In this document: positions 29,647-32,665 of the stretch, piece after piece
Layout: each line of letters opens with the position of its first letter
Numbering within the stretch: position 1 is the first letter of the stretch
Origin: Phenylobacterium sp.
GTDB lineage: Bacteria; Pseudomonadota; Alphaproteobacteria; Caulobacterales; Caulobacteraceae
Assembly (NCBI RefSeq): GCF_016793285.1
Contig: NZ_JAEUMO010000082.1
Span: 1-32,665 of the forward strand
Length of the DNA: 32,665 nt
Reading direction: 5' to 3'
Made by a program: the position numbers and the translations under genes
Notes under the pieces: model-generated
Told to the model about the DNA's origin: nothing
Databases searched by the model: none
Seen by the model: only the letters and a program-made list of their open reading frames with translations

Positions 29647-30774
29647 GTGCAGGATCGGACGTTCCGCAGTCTGCGGGGCCTTGAGAAGACGGCCTCGACC
29701 TCGCGCGTGCTCAATCTGGCCGCGCTGCTCGTGCGCAACGCCGACAATCCCGCCCACGCCGCGAACCCGTTCTTCGTCGCCGACCCGCTGAACGGCGCGG
29801 TCATCGTCCGCCACCGTCTGCGCGGCTCCGAGCGCGAGGGGTTCACCGACCACCGCTACAGCGCCACCAAGCTGATCATCCCCTTCGCACGCGAAGACCT
29901 GGGCCTGGGCGGCCGCTCGGTGTTCGTCGCCGAGAAGGGCTGGCGCGAGGCGTTCGAGGTGCTGCGCGGCGAGGCGGGCGACCTGGAGCGCGACGTGGCC
30001 GTTCTGGAAGCGATCGACGAGCTGCCGTCGCTGGATCCGTTCCTGCTGCGCGAGCACCTGAAGCGCCGCAGCTTCACCATCAGCCCCAGCCATTTCGACA
30101 TCTCCGGCCCGGACCTGACGCGCATGCAGCGCTTCGTCGGCACCGAGATCGCCAAGCTGATCGAGCTGGCCTACCGCGACTCCGACGGGCTGGAAGGCAA
30201 CATCAACCGCCTGGTCGAGGCGCTGCTGGTCTCCAAGTCGGACGAGCGCCTGGAGCCGCTGCGCCTGACGCTCCGCCTGGAAAAGGAGAACTACCAGGAG
30301 GGGATCTTCGCCTGGAAGGGCTTCCTCTACTACAAGTGGGTGCTGAATACCCTCTGGGGCCAGGTGAAGGACGTGTTCGCCGAACTCATGCGGGCCAAGG
30401 TGGCCGGCATCATCGACAGCGCCACCCGCAGCGAGATCGAGGAGACGAAACTGCGGCTCCGCACCAAGCTGGAGCGCCAGGTGCGCGCGGTGCGGACCCA
30501 GCTCAAGATCTACGACGACGTGTTCGCCGAGTTGACGGCCAGCGGCAACGCCCTGGGCTTCCGCGACTTCCTGCTGAAGTCGCCCGACATGTTCCTCACC
30601 CTGGGCGAGGGCTGCGGCCTGATCAGCCACATCGCCACCTACTGGCGCTACCAGTTCCCCCACGGCCGCACGCTGGTGGCCGACGCCGGGACCCTCCTGG
30701 ACATCCTGCAGGACTTCGACGCCGGCCTCGGGCAGGAAGACGCGCCGCCCGCCACAGCGGCCGCGGCCGCCTGA
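29647..30774 (+). CDS. Conserved-looking protein of unknown function
   Basis: A 375-residue protein from a GTG start, with no signal peptide or membrane segment. It was not recognised. It begins MQDRTFRSLRGLEKTASTSRVLNLAALLVRNADNPAHAANPFFVADPLNGAVIVRHRLRG in a mixed fold. The middle (RFVGTEIAKLIELAYRDSDGLEGNINRLVEALLVSKSDERLEPLRLTLRLEKENYQEGIFAWKGFLYYKWVL) is helical. A heptad-rich stretch (about residues 240-300, SEIEETKLRLRTKLERQVRAVRTQLKIYDDVFAELTAS) should form a coiled coil. The tail is Pro/Ala-rich. Codon use is like that of its neighbours. The DUF2920-like gene follows 64 bp later on the same strand. A structural or assembly role is possible but not shown. Confidence 0.8.
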   Translation: MQDRTFRSLRGLEKTASTSRVLNLAALLVRNADNPAHAANPFFVADPLNGAVIVRHRLRGSEREGFTDHRYSATKLIIPFAREDLGLGGRSVFVAEKGWREAFEVLRGEAGDLERDVAVLEAIDELPSLDPFLLREHLKRRSFTISPSHFDISGPDLTRMQRFVGTEIAKLIELAYRDSDGLEGNINRLVEALLVSKSDERLEPLRLTLRLEKENYQEGIFAWKGFLYYKWVLNTLWGQVKDVFAELMRAKVAGIIDSATRSEIEETKLRLRTKLERQVRAVRTQLKIYDDVFAELTASGNALGFRDFLLKSPDMFLTLGEGCGLISHIATYWRYQFPHGRTLVADAGTLLDILQDFDAGLGQEDAPPATAAAAA

Positions 30775-30838
30775 GGGGCCTGTTCGCGAAGGGTTAACCA
30801 CGTTCGCCGACCCTCGCAGGTCCGAGGCCGAGGTTCCC

Positions 30839-32044
30839 ATGATCGAGATCACCCGCGAGATCGCCGGCGCGCCCGACTACGAGGTCGGCAAGCCGCGCAC
30901 CGCCGGCCTCGCCTACGACATCACCTGGCCGCAGGAGGGCGAGGCGCCGGGGCTGGCGCTGGTGATCTCGGGATTCGGCGACGATACGGCCAGCGACTAC
31001 AGCGCGGGCCTGCGGCGCCACATCGTCGAGACCACGGGCATGGGCGCCGTCAGCGTGCGCTACCACGCCTTCCATGCGCGGCCGACCAACGGAGGTGCGA
31101 TCTCGATCGACCCGTCCGAACAGGCCTACCTGATCGGCGCGGCGATCCTGGCCAAGGCCCAGGTCCGGAACATCACCGACTTCCGCGAGGTCGTGCAGGC
31201 CCTGGCCGCCGCCAAGGCCAACGTCGCGCCGAAGGTCTGGATCGACCCGGCGCATGGCGAGCGGCAGAACTTCGGCCTCATCCAGGCGCTCGACCACCTG
31301 CTGGTCATCGGTGACCTGATGGAGAACGCCCCGCCCTTCGACGCCGGCCGGATCGTGGCGCTGGGCTCGTCGCACGGCGCCTACATCGCCCACCTGATGG
31401 CCAAGATCGCGCCCTCGACCCTGGCCGCCATCATCGACAATTCGGCCTATGCCCAGCCGCCGATGAACTTCCTGGCGATGGGCGACCTGCCCGAGATCAC
31501 GATCGGCTACGAGGGCCTGAACCTGCACGCCCGCACCCGCAGCGCGTGGACGCTGAGCGACCGCAACGCGCCCGACTTCTACAGCCGCGACCGCGACCTG
31601 ATCCGCGACCTGCGCTACCCGCCGCACATCGCCGCCCAGCGCGCGGCGGCGGAGGACGCCGGCACGCAGTACTTCATGGTCAACGCCGCCTGGGACCCTG
31701 TCTCGCCGCCCGAGGTGAAGCAGCGCCAGCAGGCGGCGCTCGCCCGCGCCGGCTTCGCCGCCGAACTCGACATCATCGGCGAGGACCGGATCGACGGGCG
31801 GCTCTTCAAGACCGTGAGCCACGGCCTGGGCTGCTCGCTGAAGGGCCTCTTCGACCGCTACATCGGCCGCGTGCGGAACCGCGAGGTTTCGCCCGACGCC
31901 GTCCAGGCCACGATGACCGACTACGCCTGCGTGGACCGCGGCTACCGCTTCCGCCACAGCCCGGTCGCGCCCTACGTCACCTGCGAGGTCTACGACCTGT
32001 TCGAGGACGCAGTGGTCCAGGCCGGATCGGCGGCCGCGGCCTGA
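30839..32044 (+). CDS. DUF2920-like alpha/beta hydrolase
   Basis: A 401-residue cytoplasmic protein. The strand GLALVISGFGDDTASDYSAGLRRHIVE and the nucleophile-elbow-like GRIVALGSSHGAYIAHLMAKIAPSTL (Ser near residue 178) indicate an alpha/beta-hydrolase core. Possible acid and base are in YFMVNAAWDPVSPPEVKQ and KTVSHGLGCSLKGLFDRYI. The pattern fits the DUF2920 family, members of which occur in flagellin glycosylation loci of Campylobacter, but no flagellar gene is in this window. Function is unproven. It starts 64 bp after the unknown 375-residue protein, and mmsA follows 46 bp later. Confidence 0.7.
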   Translation: MIEITREIAGAPDYEVGKPRTAGLAYDITWPQEGEAPGLALVISGFGDDTASDYSAGLRRHIVETTGMGAVSVRYHAFHARPTNGGAISIDPSEQAYLIGAAILAKAQVRNITDFREVVQALAAAKANVAPKVWIDPAHGERQNFGLIQALDHLLVIGDLMENAPPFDAGRIVALGSSHGAYIAHLMAKIAPSTLAAIIDNSAYAQPPMNFLAMGDLPEITIGYEGLNLHARTRSAWTLSDRNAPDFYSRDRDLIRDLRYPPHIAAQRAAAEDAGTQYFMVNAAWDPVSPPEVKQRQQAALARAGFAAELDIIGEDRIDGRLFKTVSHGLGCSLKGLFDRYIGRVRNREVSPDAVQATMTDYACVDRGYRFRHSPVAPYVTCEVYDLFEDAVVQAGSAAAA

Positions 32045-32090
32045 CACGACCCCTCTAGGCTCCCGCGGCCCGGCGTCCTAAAAGCCGGCC

Positions 32091-32665
32091 ATGCGAGAGA
32101 TCAGCCATTTCATCGACGGCGCCGTGTATGTGGGCGCTTCGGGCCGCTACGGCGACGTGATGAACCCGAACACGGGCGAGGCGCAGGCGCGGGTGGCGTT
32201 CGCGACGGAGGCGGAGGTGGACCTGGCGGTCCGCTCGGCGGTGCGCGCGCAGCAGACCTGGGCGGTGGTGAACCCGCAGCGCCGCGCCCGCGTGATGTTC
32301 GAGTTCAAGCGGCTGGTCGAGGCGCGCATGGACGAGCTGGCCGAGGTCCTGTCGAGCGAGCACGGCAAGGTCATCGCCGACAGCAAGGGCGACATCCAGA
32401 GAGGGCTGGAGGTCATCGAGTTCGCCTGCGGCATCCCGCACGCGCTGAAGGGCGAGTACACCGAAGGCGCCGGGCCCGGCATCGACGTCTACTCGATGCG
32501 CCAGCCGCTGGGCGTGGGGGCGGGCATCACGCCGTTCAACTTCCCGGGCATGATCCCGATGTGGATGTTCGGGGTGTCGATCGCGGTGGGCAACAGCTTC
32601 ATCCTGAAGCCGTCGGAGAAGGACCCGACGGTCCCGGTGAAGCTGGCCGAGCTGATGATGGAGGC
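32091..32665 (+). CDS. mmsA: CoA-acylating methylmalonate-semialdehyde dehydrogenase, N-terminal part (3' end outside the window)
   Basis: The frame starts at ATG 32091 (MREISHFIDGAVYVGASGRYGDVMNPNTGE) and stays open to the window end, giving 191 residues. The segments RVMFEFKRLVEARMDELAEVLSSEHGKVIADSKGDIQRGLEVIEFACGIPHALKGEY and MRQPLGVGAGITPFNFPGMIPMWMFGVSIAVGNSFILKPSEKDP are the N-terminal NAD-binding part of MmsA, and PFNFPGMIPMWM is diagnostic. The enzyme converts methylmalonate or malonate semialdehyde to propionyl- or acetyl-CoA in valine and inositol breakdown. The catalytic cysteine lies beyond the window. Confidence 0.93.
   Translation, partial: MREISHFIDGAVYVGASGRYGDVMNPNTGEAQARVAFATEAEVDLAVRSAVRAQQTWAVVNPQRRARVMFEFKRLVEARMDELAEVLSSEHGKVIADSKGDIQRGLEVIEFACGIPHALKGEYTEGAGPGIDVYSMRQPLGVGAGITPFNFPGMIPMWMFGVSIAVGNSFILKPSEKDPTVPVKLAELMME

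Overview
This 32.7-kb window is GC-rich and densely coded on both strands. It looks like chromosomal DNA of an alphaproteobacterium, most likely of the Caulobacter/Phenylobacterium group. The reasons are the gene families (HWE-type histidine kinase, poly-proline OmpA, PutA with a divergent Lrp-type regulator, hisS-hisZ-hisG operon with the divergent alphaproteobacterial HisRS), together with GANTC sites and a CtrA-like box upstream of nrdA. The placement is inferred from gene content, not from a database comparison.

Layout. 1-241: C-terminus of a glutathione S-transferase. 262-885 (-): exported protein of uncertain family. 995-2857 (-): class I ribonucleotide reductase alpha subunit, with a predicted NrdR double box upstream. 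3130-4911 (-): SLC13/TrkA-C transporter, divergent from a D-arginine-dehydrogenase-like FAD enzyme (5004-6116). 6212-9301 (-): putA, divergent from its Lrp-family regulator (9405-9875). 9888-10458: a DUF559 nuclease-like gene enclosed by 57-bp inverted repeats. 10515-11717 (-): OmpA with a 27-proline linker, followed by a 0.5-kb gene-free stretch. 12262-14043 (-): KefB/C-type antiporter. 14130-17812 (+): probable copper cluster of DUF2946 protein, TonB-dependent receptor, exported DJ-1/PfpI protein and PCu(A)C chaperone. 17918-20002 (+): M13 metallopeptidase. 20003-20430: structured, gene-poor DNA with an RNA candidate. 20431-24037 (-): hisS-hisZ-hisG, preceded by a histidine leader peptide and attenuator (24085-24202) and a DUF4826 gene. 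24799-27211 (+): esterase and GPH-type sugar symporter. 27208-27780 (-): VOC protein. 28027-28422 (+): ArsR-type regulator. 28460-29503 (-): HWE kinase. 29647-30774 and 30839-32044 (+): unknown protein and DUF2920-like hydrolase. 32091-end (+): methylmalonate-semialdehyde dehydrogenase, cut by the window edge.

The most striking signal is upstream of hisS. A 25-residue reading frame with seven His codons in eight positions is followed directly by four segments that can fold as mutually exclusive 1:2, 2:3 and 3:4 stems, as in classical transcription attenuators. It would make HisRS, HisZ and HisG synthesis respond to charging of tRNA-His. Two further items stand out. The DUF559 cassette has repeat arms that look REP-like, and one arm supplies the gene's stop codon. 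The four-gene envelope metal cluster has a PCu(A)C protein that carries the exact H-x10-M-x21-H-x-M copper motif.

Many long overlapping reading frames on the opposite strands are high-GC shadows and were left out. No rRNA, tRNA, CRISPR array, insertion sequence or prophage gene was seen.
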